Position numbers and translations under genes: made by a program. From assembly GCA_964621905.1 (NCBI GenBank), contig CAZUNG010000015.1:1-64000 (forward strand): 64,000 nt of DNA, written 5' to 3'. Of this stretch, positions 53,992 through 62,489 are shown one piece after another. The first letter of the stretch is position 1, and each line of letters starts with the position of its first letter. The DNA comes from Ruminococcus_G sp964621905. Lineage in GTDB: Bacteria > Bacillota > Clostridia > Lachnospirales > Lachnospiraceae. A model generated the notes under the pieces. The model had not been told where the DNA came from. It ran no database searches and saw only the letters and a list, made by a program, of their open reading frames with translations.

Positions 53992-55128
53992 TCATACTTC
54001 AGGAGGCGGTCCCGCAGAATCACGAATCACCAACTCCGGTTCAACGGAATAACGAGAGAAATCAACACTGTCCGGTGAATAAATCATCTGCAGCAATGCA
54101 TCCGCCGCCATTTTTCCGTATTCGGCTCCAGGATGTGTCACCGTAGTAATGGCAACACCCAATTCAGAATACAGACTGTTATCATAACCGACAACCGAAA
54201 TATCTTCCGGTACACGAATATGTTTTTTCTCAAGGTAGCCAATCAATTTGCTTGCCACGCGATCATCGTGACACATGATTGCTGTAACCTCTTTACTCAT
54301 ACGCTCCAGCGCTATGGACCCGCCCGCTTCAAAAAGATCATTCATTCGGTCATGGAACATCCACACATTATCTTTCCGTATATGATGCATATCATGTTTC
54401 CGCAGCGCATCCAAAAATCCTCGGTATCGGTTCTGTCCCGTATATTCATCAAAACTGTACACCGTTCCAATTCTTTTATGGCCCAATGAAATCAGGTAAT
54501 TGGCAAGCATTTCGGAACCTTGCCGATCATTTAGCGCTATAAACGGGAACTCCGGAACGGAATCCATATGAATCATAAATGCAGGAATTCTGGAAAACAC
54601 TTCTTTGTAGAGCGGATAATTAACAGAAAGGAGCCCCGAACTCACCGGTTCAAACAGCAATCCCGCCGGAGGATTCTGCAGCATATTTTCCAGGATCAGC
54701 TGCTCCTTATTGTAATCGCTATCCGTAATCACAGTATTCAGAATATACCCGTTTGCTGCCAGTACCTCCGATATCCCCTGCATGATATCCAAAAAGACAT
54801 AACTCTTCCCATTCATCATCACCAGGGTAATCGTACGATTTTCCCCGTCTGCCGCCGGGACTCTCACCGTATATTCCGGTGTATTTTTCCCGAATTCTCC
54901 ATTACGGCGCTCTTCCCGTTCACAAACATACGTACCGCTTCCCTGAACCCGTTTCAGATAACCGGCTTCTTCCATTAACGCCACCGCCTTGCGTAGCGTC
55001 TGTCTCCCCACATTAAATTGCTCACAAAGCTCAGGTTCTGTAGGAATTCGCTCACCGGGTTTAAATGTACCTTCCCCAATGCAGACCCTCAGCCTGTCTG
55101 CCACCTGCTTATATTTAAAATCAGCCAT
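53992..55128 (-). CDS. GntR/LacI hybrid regulator (AraR-like)
   Basis: A 378-residue protein with an N-terminal GntR winged helix (ADFKYKQVADRLRVCIGEG, PTEPELCEQFNVGRQTLRKAV) and a LacI-type sugar-binding domain (from about residue 95, including GTVYSFDEYTGQNRYRGFLD and SVVGYDNSLYSELGVAITTV). This architecture is that of AraR-type repressors that respond to a sugar. It lies at the end of the cyclitol-type cluster and probably binds the paired inverted repeats at 62304-62377. Confidence 0.92.
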   Translation of the reverse strand: MADFKYKQVADRLRVCIGEGTFKPGERIPTEPELCEQFNVGRQTLRKAVALMEEAGYLKRVQGSGTYVCEREERRNGEFGKNTPEYTVRVPAADGENRTITLVMMNGKSYVFLDIMQGISEVLAANGYILNTVITDSDYNKEQLILENMLQNPPAGLLFEPVSSGLLSVNYPLYKEVFSRIPAFMIHMDSVPEFPFIALNDRQGSEMLANYLISLGHKRIGTVYSFDEYTGQNRYRGFLDALRKHDMHHIRKDNVWMFHDRMNDLFEAGGSIALERMSKEVTAIMCHDDRVASKLIGYLEKKHIRVPEDISVVGYDNSLYSELGVAITTVTHPGAEYGKMAADALLQMIYSPDSVDFSRYSVEPELVIRDSAGPPPEV

Positions 55129-55236
55129 CCCGTTTCCTGCCCTTAGTTTTTCAAATTATGCCGCCTGCCTGGCAGCATCATCCAATTCAAATAATAAATG
55201 AAGCCGCATCAAAAGTCAAGGAACCCTGCTTTCGTC

Positions 55237-55265
55237 TGCTGCACCCGAAATTACCGGGTGCAGCA
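55237..55265 (-). terminator. Hairpin after the cluster's binding-protein gene
   Basis: TGCTGCACCCG and CGGGTGCAGCA form an 11-bp GC-rich stem, 16 bases after the binding-protein stop codon. No T-run follows, so termination efficiency is uncertain. Confidence 0.6.
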
Positions 55266-55280
55266 AGATACCGGAGTCAG

Positions 55281-56507
55281 CTAGTCGTAAAGGTTAGGGG
55301 CAATCAACGGATCATCCATATTCTCTGCGTTATACCAGTATGCAGGAATCGGCAGGTCCCCTACCTCGTCACCATTATTATTTGCCACCAGTGTTGCGAT
55401 GGAGTAATATCCCATCGCGTACGGCATCTGTGTCACACATCCGTACAGAGTACCATTGGCAATGTTTTCTTTGATCGTAGCACCTGCATCAAACCCGGTT
55501 CCGATGATGGAGGTTTCCGGATCAGATCCCAACACCTGCAGATTGTTATTTGCCATGATAATTCCCTCTGTGACTGTCTGATTCGTTCCGAATACTGCAA
55601 CTGTGTCCGTCTTATTACAAACCGCAGATACTTCGCTTGCGCAAAAATCTACCAGCGCCGTAGCAGGCACTCTGCACTCTACGATGATATCCGCTGTACT
55701 TTCATCACCGACGTCGGAACAATTCTTTGTAAACCATTCATTCCCGATCACCGCAACACTGTACCCATCCGCTTTGCCAAGTTCAATGATGCCGTCTACA
55801 AATCCGAGACCACGCAGTGTATTGCTTGCAGAGGTACTGTCATTTGCCACCATACCGATACGGATCGGTCCATCGCCCACTTTAGAAGACACAGCGTTAT
55901 AAACGTTTTCCGCTCCGATATGACCTGCTGCAACACTGTCTGTTGCTACGGTTCCAAGCAGAGAACCTTCCGGTGCATTTTCAACACCACTGTCAAAGAC
56001 AACGACCGGAACCTCTTTATCTTTTGCTGTTTCCAGGGAGTCAAGAACCGCTGATGCATCTGACGGTGCAATTGCAACACCGTCCAGACCGTTCAGGATT
56101 GCAGTATTGAACATATTAACCTGATCTGCGATATCTGATTCCGTATTCGGCCCGTTACAGGTAAGTTCAACACCCAGCTCTTCTGCTGCCGCTTTGGCTC
56201 CATCTGCAACTGCCGTGAAAAAGCTTGCTGAGAAAGACTTTACAATCAGCTGATAACTGTATGCCTCCTTTGCTGTCAGACCTTCAAACGGGGAACCTGC
56301 CAGCATATCATCCATGTTCATGACCCAGCCTTTTGCTTCGCCTACCGTAGTCACTTCGGATCCTGCTGTCTCACCGCTGCTTTTTTTCTCAGTTTCTTCT
56401 TCGGCGGCGTTATCTGCAGGAGCTGCGCTTTCTTCTTTTCCTCCACATCCGAAAAGCGACAATGTCATAGCGAAGATAAGTCCCAATGCCAATACTTTTT
56501 TTCTCAT
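55281..56507 (-). CDS. Sugar-binding lipoprotein of the cyclitol-type cluster
   Basis: A 408-residue solute-binding protein with signal peptide and lipobox SLFGC (Cys21), an Ala/Glu linker, then a Peripla_BP_4-type domain beginning KEAYSYQLIVKSFSASFFTA. It is longer than RbsB (about 300), with an extended N-terminal region. The start at 56507 follows AAAGGAAA; a longer reading has no site. It probably feeds the ribose-type permease and ATPase at the window's right edge, though seven genes lie between. Ligand unknown, perhaps a cyclitol. Confidence 0.87.
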   Translation of the reverse strand: MRKKVLALGLIFAMTLSLFGCGGKEESAAPADNAAEEETEKKSSGETAGSEVTTVGEAKGWVMNMDDMLAGSPFEGLTAKEAYSYQLIVKSFSASFFTAVADGAKAAAEELGVELTCNGPNTESDIADQVNMFNTAILNGLDGVAIAPSDASAVLDSLETAKDKEVPVVVFDSGVENAPEGSLLGTVATDSVAAGHIGAENVYNAVSSKVGDGPIRIGMVANDSTSASNTLRGLGFVDGIIELGKADGYSVAVIGNEWFTKNCSDVGDESTADIIVECRVPATALVDFCASEVSAVCNKTDTVAVFGTNQTVTEGIIMANNNLQVLGSDPETSIIGTGFDAGATIKENIANGTLYGCVTQMPYAMGYYSIATLVANNNGDEVGDLPIPAYWYNAENMDDPLIAPNLYD

Positions 56508-56556
56508 AAGATAGTTTCCTTTCTCTTTTTTGTACCTTTTGGTAATCAATCCGTTT

Positions 56557-57432
56557 CTAAACGCGGTTTCTCTGCTTCGCAATCCGCTCTTCCTGCTTTT
56601 CATCAAGCCCGTCGATATAATTCCGCATAAACGCAAGAAGTTCCTGCTTTCGCGGCTGCAAATCCACCAAAAAGGAAAAAGGTGTTGTGTTTGGCGCCGC
56701 AAAAATTTTAATCTCATGTTCCATGCGTTCCAGCATTGTGATGAACTCCAAGACAAGCTCTCGCTCACCCGCTTCCCGGAAAATGCCGCATTCTCGGTCT
56801 TCGTACAATTTTGTTCCCGGCAGTATCGAAACGGAATTCAAATACAGCAGATACGGATGCAGCTGATTCAGCAGATGCGCAGTCTTTTTTGCAGATTCTA
56901 CGCATTTTCCTTTTCCCGCCAGACCGCCCAGAAAAATCAACCGATACGCAACTTCCGCTTCTTCTAATTTCTTACAGCCCGACAGGACATCCGCTGATGT
57001 GTATCCTTTATTTACGTACGCAAGCGCCTCGTCATCGCCCGTCTCAAAGCCCACAACCAAATCTTCAAATCCGCATGCTCTCAGCAATTTCATCTCTTCC
57101 ACACTCTTTCGTGTAAGATCTGTAATTCTGGCGTAAGCGGATATACGGCTTTCTGGAAAATACTTCTTCATCAATTTTCCGATTTGGGCCAGTCTTTCAG
57201 TGCCGAGCGCATAGGGATTGCCTCCGTTGGCCCAGATTTTTTTCGCCGCAGGGTATTGCCGGCTCGCCTCGATCAAATCTTCTTCTATCTGCTCCAGCGG
57301 TACAGCAGAAAAAGGATATCCCTCATAAAAATTACAAAAACTGCATTGATTGTGGGTACAACCTACGGTCACCTCAATAAAAATACTGTCCGCATCCGTC
57401 TGCGGCCGTACAATCGGTCCATGATAATGCAT
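56557..57432 (-). CDS. Radical SAM protein with CX4CX2C cluster motif
   Basis: A 291-residue radical SAM enzyme. VTVGCTHNQCSFCNFYEGYP has C-x4-C-x2-C spacing, as in a known subgroup (CSHNxCxFC), instead of CX3CX2C. The TIM-barrel core follows with WANGGNPYALG and DLVVGFETGDDEALAYVNKG, an Elp3/MiaB-type pattern. The substrate is not known. It sits inside the catabolic cluster (33 bases after the IolG-like gene, 49 bases before the binding protein), so it may modify the imported compound, or it may be an unrelated passenger. Confidence 0.85.
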   Translation of the reverse strand: MHYHGPIVRPQTDADSIFIEVTVGCTHNQCSFCNFYEGYPFSAVPLEQIEEDLIEASRQYPAAKKIWANGGNPYALGTERLAQIGKLMKKYFPESRISAYARITDLTRKSVEEMKLLRACGFEDLVVGFETGDDEALAYVNKGYTSADVLSGCKKLEEAEVAYRLIFLGGLAGKGKCVESAKKTAHLLNQLHPYLLYLNSVSILPGTKLYEDRECGIFREAGERELVLEFITMLERMEHEIKIFAAPNTTPFSFLVDLQPRKQELLAFMRNYIDGLDEKQEERIAKQRNRV

Positions 57433-57465
57433 TGCATCTCCTCTTCGTTATGTAATAAGGCGGGA

Positions 57466-58479
57466 TTATTGATAAAATACCGGTTTTTCCGGAAGTAGGA
57501 TTTCCTTTGCTGTTCCGCCTTCTTCGCGGCACTGTCCCAGTACATGGGCTGCCACGCAGGCCATATAGCCGTCCCATGCAGAGGCACCGGTCAGCGGCTG
57601 CCCGTTTTTCACACGGTCAACCCAGTCCTGCATCTCAATGTTGTACGCCTCAACAAAGCGCGTTTCCCATCCCGGCATGATGCCCGCCGCGCGGCTGCAG
57701 TCTGTCTTAGTGATGACGCTTGGCGGATCCGGCAGTTTTGCCGTTCCCAAATCCCCCACCACTTCACACTGAATATCATATCCGTACCCGGAGCTCTGAC
57801 TGATTTCCACATCGATGCAGATACCTTTCTTCGTTCTCAGCATCATAATCTGCGGATCCTGCAGCCCTTCTTTGGCCGAAATCCGGCTCTGCCTGGGAAG
57901 TACGACCTGCCCTGACACATAATCGTCATCCAGCAGCCAGCGCAGCACATCAATTTCATGAACACCGGAATTTTTGATGGACATCTCCGAGGTCATCGTT
58001 GCCGCATGGGTCATATTTCTGTGGCATGCATGGACAATCAGCGGCTGGCCGATTTTTCCTTCTTCGATCGTTCTTTTCAGTTCTGTATACCCCGGATCAT
58101 AGCGGCGCATAAACCCAACCTGAACGATCCTTTTACCAAACGCCTGCTCCGTGGCAACAATCTCCTCGCATTCTGCCACTTCCGTTGCCAGCGGCTTTTC
58201 GCAGAAGACATACTTTCCCGCTCTGATACCGGCCAGCACATACTGCGCATGAGCCGGATCCCATGTGGTAACCACCACCGCCTGCACTTCGGGGCTGTTG
58301 ATCAGTTCTTCACCATCCGCATAAAACTTTGCGCCGTACTGTCCGGCCACCTTGCGTCCAATCTCTTCATTCACTTCGGAAACGGCAGCCACTTTACAGC
58401 CGGTGATTCTTTCATGGAAACGTTTGACGTGATCTCTTCCGATTGCGCCAAGTCCCACTACCCCAATCGCTAATTCCAT
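57466..58479 (-). CDS. iolG: Gfo/Idh/MocA dehydrogenase, probably inositol 2-dehydrogenase-like
   Basis: A 337-residue NAD(P)-dependent oxidoreductase. IGVVGLGAIGRDHVKRFHER is the Rossmann motif, VFCEKPLA carries the catalytic Lys and QVGFMRRYDPGYTELKR, then VHACHRN are typical of inositol dehydrogenases (IolG). It should oxidise a cyclitol or sugar hydroxyl to a ketone. The start at 58479 follows GAGGAGA. It is preceded by two zinc dehydrogenases in the same operon. Other Gfo/Idh substrates cannot be excluded. Confidence 0.85.
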   Translation of the reverse strand: MELAIGVVGLGAIGRDHVKRFHERITGCKVAAVSEVNEEIGRKVAGQYGAKFYADGEELINSPEVQAVVVTTWDPAHAQYVLAGIRAGKYVFCEKPLATEVAECEEIVATEQAFGKRIVQVGFMRRYDPGYTELKRTIEEGKIGQPLIVHACHRNMTHAATMTSEMSIKNSGVHEIDVLRWLLDDDYVSGQVVLPRQSRISAKEGLQDPQIMMLRTKKGICIDVEISQSSGYGYDIQCEVVGDLGTAKLPDPPSVITKTDCSRAAGIMPGWETRFVEAYNIEMQDWVDRVKNGQPLTGASAWDGYMACVAAHVLGQCREEGGTAKEILLPEKPVFYQ

Positions 58480-58502
58480 ATTTTCTCCTCTCCTGCTGCC
58501 CG

Positions 58503-59549
58503 TTACGCTTCCCCGGAAAGCCCCCATGGATACAGGATGACTTCCAGTGCCGTTCCGTTTCGCATCGCTTCCAGTCCTTCGTCAAACTGATCAAATGTCA
58601 GTTTATGCGTAATCATATATTCGAAATCCAGCATTCCGCTGTTCAGTCCATTGGCAACCGCCTGGAGCACATTATTTCCAATGAAGCTGCCGATCACATT
58701 GATTCCCTTACGGGCGATGATGTGCTGGCTGATGTTCTGGTATTCATTTTCACTCAAACCTTCCACAAGCACCGTTCCGCCCGGCCTGCAGCAATCGATA
58801 CACGCGCCGATCATGGTACCGACACACTCAATCACCAAATCCGCACCGAAGGGCATCTCTTCGTGCACTGCGGTCAGCAAGTCCTCTTCTCGTGTGTTAA
58901 TGATACGGTCCGCACCGCTCATTTCTAAATATTTCCTGCGGGACGGGGATCTTCCGGTCACAAGAACCTTTCCGGCTCCCATCTGTTTGCACAATTTCAC
59001 AAAATACATTCCAATGGGACCGCCGCCCACAATCACCACATTGTCTCCCGGCATAATCTTTACTTTATCCAGACCGCCGAATGCCACATTCAGCGGCTCC
59101 GCAAAGATTGCCCGCTCAAGCGGCACATCTTTGTTAATCTTCGCCAGGTTACTGTCCGGTGCCACACAGTACTGGGCAAATGTTCCGTCAATCTCCATGC
59201 CGATGGACTTCATGTTTGGACAAACATTGTAATCTCCGAGCCTGCAGATTTCACACGTACCGCAGGCGATATTATTGTCCATAATCACACGGTCACCGGA
59301 TTTGAATTCTTTCACTTCACTGCCGCATTCCACGACTTCTCCCACCATCTCGTGACCGATGATCGTTCCGGGCGTCGCCGGATACAGAGGCGGCGTCGCC
59401 AGAATATGTACATCCGTACCGCAGATGCTTGTGGCAAGTATCTTAATCAGCACATCGTGATTCTTTTTAATTTTCGGAATCGGTCTCTCAACATGCGCAT
59501 ACTCACCGGTGCTGATAAAAGCAATCCCTTTCATCATTCCGTCTTTCAT
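58503..59549 (-). CDS. Zinc-dependent medium-chain dehydrogenase (copy B)
   Basis: A 348-residue zinc dehydrogenase: CGTDVHILATPP and GHEMVGEVVECG (catalytic zinc), CGTCEICRLGDYNVC (structural zinc) and VVIVGGGPIGMYFVKLC (NAD-binding). Start at 59549 follows GGGAGA; the earlier frame start overlaps the upstream gene. It follows copy A by 19 bases. Likely oxidises a polyol or cyclitol hydroxyl. Confidence 0.92.
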   Translation of the reverse strand: MKDGMMKGIAFISTGEYAHVERPIPKIKKNHDVLIKILATSICGTDVHILATPPLYPATPGTIIGHEMVGEVVECGSEVKEFKSGDRVIMDNNIACGTCEICRLGDYNVCPNMKSIGMEIDGTFAQYCVAPDSNLAKINKDVPLERAIFAEPLNVAFGGLDKVKIMPGDNVVIVGGGPIGMYFVKLCKQMGAGKVLVTGRSPSRRKYLEMSGADRIINTREEDLLTAVHEEMPFGADLVIECVGTMIGACIDCCRPGGTVLVEGLSENEYQNISQHIIARKGINVIGSFIGNNVLQAVANGLNSGMLDFEYMITHKLTFDQFDEGLEAMRNGTALEVILYPWGLSGEA

Positions 59550-59568
59550 AATCGTCTCCCTTTTTCGA

Positions 59569-60600
59569 TCAGTCATTTTCCGGCAGCCCGTTAGGATAAA
59601 TCAAGACACGGCACGCCTTTTTATTTTTCATCAGTTCAATTCCTTTATGAATGTCTTCCAGTGCGAATCTGTGTGTAATAAATTTCTCAAGTCCAAGTTC
59701 TTCATTTTGAAGCAGTTCCAAAGCCCCCGGGAAATCCTTGCCAAGTGCACCGACGATCATGATTTCATCCAGTACGACTGCTCCCGGTGCAATCTCAGAA
59801 CGGGCGTTATTGTCCAGGCCAAAGAGCAGGATCCGTCCCTGCGGGTTTATCAGTTTCATTGCCTCCGGAAGAACAGTGCCTCTTCCCACTGCATCGATGA
59901 TAACGTCCGCCTTGAACGGCCAGTTTGCCTGTACAACATCTTCAATATTTTCTTTTTCCACATCTACAACGATATCTGCGCCGCATGCTTTTGCCTCTGC
60001 CACACGATCTTCACCTTTTGCTGTCATAATGAGGTTTTTCACACCAAATACTTTCAGTGTTCGCAGAAAGGTAAGACCAATAGGGCCTGCACCATAGAGG
60101 ATCACATAATCCATGGGGGTCGGACTTACTTTTTTCAACGAACTGACAACGCATGCCAGCGGTTCTGTCTGGGATGCAAGATCCGGGCTGACACTGTCCG
60201 CCACATGATAAAGCTGTTTTGCGCTTGTCAGCGCATATTCTGCAAATCCGCCGTCTGCAAGCTGTCCGTAATGGTCCGAATTGGAACAAAGGTCACCCCT
60301 TCCATGAGTACACTCATAGCAGCTTCCGCAGCGAACACGCGGATTGACCGCCACTCTGTCACCAATTGCAAAACCTTTCACCTCCGCGCCCAGTTCAGCA
60401 ACCACACCGCTGAACTCATGTCCATAAATGATACCGGGCTTCATATACTGCCTCGGAGGCACCGCCAGTCCATGAATATCACTGCCGCAGATACTGGCTG
60501 CTTCTACTTTAATAATCACATCGTCCGGCCTTGTGATCTTTGGTGCCGGGATGTCTTTCACGGTAAGAATACCTTCACCCTCAAATATTGCTGCTTTCAT
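59569..60600 (-). CDS. Zinc-dependent medium-chain dehydrogenase (copy A)
   Basis: A 343-residue zinc dehydrogenase with CGSDIHGLAVPP, GHEFSGVVAELG, structural zinc cluster CGSCYECTHGRGDLC and YGAGPIGLTFLRTL. AGGAGG precedes the ATG. It lies 74 bases downstream of the dehydroquinase-like gene. It is related to copy B and to the dehydrogenase at 34718-35746, but no pair shows DNA-level repeat. Confidence 0.92.
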   Translation of the reverse strand: MKAAIFEGEGILTVKDIPAPKITRPDDVIIKVEAASICGSDIHGLAVPPRQYMKPGIIYGHEFSGVVAELGAEVKGFAIGDRVAVNPRVRCGSCYECTHGRGDLCSNSDHYGQLADGGFAEYALTSAKQLYHVADSVSPDLASQTEPLACVVSSLKKVSPTPMDYVILYGAGPIGLTFLRTLKVFGVKNLIMTAKGEDRVAEAKACGADIVVDVEKENIEDVVQANWPFKADVIIDAVGRGTVLPEAMKLINPQGRILLFGLDNNARSEIAPGAVVLDEIMIVGALGKDFPGALELLQNEELGLEKFITHRFALEDIHKGIELMKNKKACRVLIYPNGLPEND

Positions 60601-60673
60601 TGTATATCCTCCTCTTTCTATCAGTATCTTCCTGTGGACCCCTGATACCTCGGATTACTCTGCACTTCGTGCT

Positions 60674-62215
60674 TTAATATCCGAAAATATCTGCCAGCTG
60701 ATCAACGTAGTGAACATCCTCTTCTTCTCCGCCCTTGATGCCGGTAATGTCAATGAACTCGAAGTCAGCGCCCATGCTTCCTCCCAACGTCCTGGTGATC
60801 AGTCCGGTATCACCCATCGCACAGATTATAATCGGCATTTCCAGTTCTTCTTCTCTGAGTTTTTTCGTCACGACAGAGGTCCGAACCGCATCGTCATAAT
60901 TCGTTGCCATCAGATAGAATTTCGGAAGGTCTGCCCCTTTTTCAACACATTCTCTGAATGTTGCAGCAATCTCCTCATTGCTCGGTGTTTCTGTCCATTT
61001 ATGCTGAGATACCACAAATTTCGTATCTGATTTTACGCAGGCTTCTTTCAGTGTATTAATATAATCGATGTCATTATCGATCTCACAGTCGCAGTATTCG
61101 ATCAATCCTGTACTTACCAGTGCAGAAGCCATTTTTAACCGAAGTGCATCCGGATACCACGTTTTTCCCCCCTCTTTCTTAACACGGAATGTCATGAGCA
61201 TCGGCACATCCGGCAGAATTTCTTTGATTTCTTTCAACGCATGTTTCCAATAATCTTCTGTAAATTTGCTGCTGTCCATTGGCAGACAGTAATCCACACG
61301 CCACTCTACCATCTCCGGATTGTAACGCGCCACGTTTCTCGCCGCTTCCAGGATATCATTCTTCGTTCGTTCTTTCAGCATGAAACAGCGAAGAAAACGT
61401 TCGCCGCCCATAATATGTTTCTCACCCATGTCGAACTGAACTTTGCTCTGTATTTTTTTGCAGCTGCCGTAGATTTCATACATCGCCTTATACTGCGCAT
61501 AGCTTTCAAACATACCGTCTTCCGGCGGGTTGAGATGATAGAAACCAAAGTTATTTCCGCACCGCTCCGATAAGATACGCGTCTGGAATCCGACTTCTCC
61601 CATCGGAAATACGCACGTCGGCACACTGACAAGATTGTCTGCCGCGATTTTTTTTGCCGCATAACCCAGTACAATGACATCTGGATCATTTTTTGTCATA
61701 TACGCAAGGTAAATCATGTCAGCACCTTTCGTCTCTGCAGCCTTTGCCGTATGGATAATCTCATCTTCCGATGCAATTCCGTCAAAATTGATATAAGAAA
61801 GCATCAGTTTCACACCGTTGTCAGCTGCAATCTTCTTCATCGCTGCAACATAGGTATCCGATGCAAATACCTCTGCTGCGATAATATCAACGATACCTGC
61901 CTTTGCAGCTTCTTCTGCCGTCTGCAATTTCTCATCTTCCGATGCCGCGGCATCGGAACCTGTGGTATCCAGGTTAAGAAGAACCGCCTGACTTTCAACA
62001 TCATCTTTACATTCCGTCAAAACAGCAAGTGCGTCACCAGTCTTTGCAAGATTTCCAACTTTGATCTCAATGCCGGATTCTCCTAACGCAGCCGCCTCTT
62101 TCAACTGTTTTCTCATTTCTTCTGCATTCGATGGAGCGATTGCTATAAACCTTGAATAATCACTTCCGCCTATTACTGTGTTTTTTACCTGGACTGTTTT
62201 TTTTGTCAAAATCAT
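60674..62215 (-). CDS. Tandem type I dehydroquinase-like protein, first domain degenerate
   Basis: A 513-residue protein with two type I 3-dehydroquinate dehydratase-like barrels; AroD is one barrel of about 250. Second barrel (about 270-513): Glu304-Arg306-Asp308 in VEWRVDY, Arg344 and Glu348 in TFRVKKEGG, Asp376 and Glu378, catalytic His405 (SQHKWTETP), Schiff-base Lys432 (LPKFYLMAT), Arg475. First barrel (about 20-250): SYINF in place of the His motif and DMIYLAYMT with Tyr169 in place of Lys, so it should be inactive. In barrel two the closing loop SAPGQ is replaced by TGIKGGEE, which argues against 3-dehydroquinate itself. Start follows AAGGAG by six bases. First gene after the promoter and paired repeats. 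Confidence 0.85.
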   Translation of the reverse strand: MILTKKTVQVKNTVIGGSDYSRFIAIAPSNAEEMRKQLKEAAALGESGIEIKVGNLAKTGDALAVLTECKDDVESQAVLLNLDTTGSDAAASEDEKLQTAEEAAKAGIVDIIAAEVFASDTYVAAMKKIAADNGVKLMLSYINFDGIASEDEIIHTAKAAETKGADMIYLAYMTKNDPDVIVLGYAAKKIAADNLVSVPTCVFPMGEVGFQTRILSERCGNNFGFYHLNPPEDGMFESYAQYKAMYEIYGSCKKIQSKVQFDMGEKHIMGGERFLRCFMLKERTKNDILEAARNVARYNPEMVEWRVDYCLPMDSSKFTEDYWKHALKEIKEILPDVPMLMTFRVKKEGGKTWYPDALRLKMASALVSTGLIEYCDCEIDNDIDYINTLKEACVKSDTKFVVSQHKWTETPSNEEIAATFRECVEKGADLPKFYLMATNYDDAVRTSVVTKKLREEELEMPIIICAMGDTGLITRTLGGSMGADFEFIDITGIKGGEEEDVHYVDQLADIFGY

Positions 62216-62303
62216 GTTATACTCCTTTCTTTTGATCCTTCTGGTGATTGATACCTCTCAATCATTACTACCCAGATGAACCAATCCGAGAACTACATCT
62301 GTT

Positions 62304-62323
62304 ATGAATGATTTTTTATTCAT
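62304..62323. promoter_or_regulatory. Candidate operator 1, ATGAAT-N8-ATTCAT
   Basis: Perfect 6+6 inverted repeat with an 8-base spacer, about 31-50 bases downstream of the predicted transcription start. A second identical-arm copy overlaps the promoter. Confidence 0.7.
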
Positions 62324-62357
62324 CCCTATGTATTTCTCTACCTGACTATTTTATAGT

Positions 62358-62377
62358 ATGAATATACGCTAATTCAT
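62358..62377. promoter_or_regulatory. Candidate operator 2, ATGAAT-N8-ATTCAT
   Basis: Same arms and spacer as operator 1, centred 54 bases away (about five helical turns). It covers the -10 box and part of the spacer, so a bound protein would block polymerase. The nearby GntR/LacI regulator is the likely ligand. Confidence 0.75.
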
Positions 62378-62389
62378 TCCTATTTTCAA
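62361..62389 (-). promoter_or_regulatory. Promoter of the dehydroquinase-like operon
   Basis: On the minus strand TTGAAA (62389-62384) and TATATT (62366-62361) with a 17-base spacer. It gives the enzyme genes their own start although the ABC genes upstream are on the same strand. Confidence 0.7.
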
Positions 62390-62489
62390 GTATATTTTTT
62401 ATTTTCATTCTATTTCTACGTTTTCCACAATTATAAACATCCGTTTTCGTGCAAATGGTTCTATTTTGAATACGAATGATTTTTAAAAA

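Noticed and set aside
55158..56054. Plus-strand open frame opposite the binding protein
   Set aside because: Antisense to a lipoprotein with lipobox and family domain; no start signals.
59509..60645. Plus-strand open frame of 378 codons opposite the zinc dehydrogenase
   Set aside because: Shadow frame; cysteine and histidine-rich stretches come from reverse-reading codons.
60674..62215. Plain shikimate-pathway aroD
   Set aside because: Two barrels, loss of the closing loop, no other aro gene, and a catabolic promoter arrangement.
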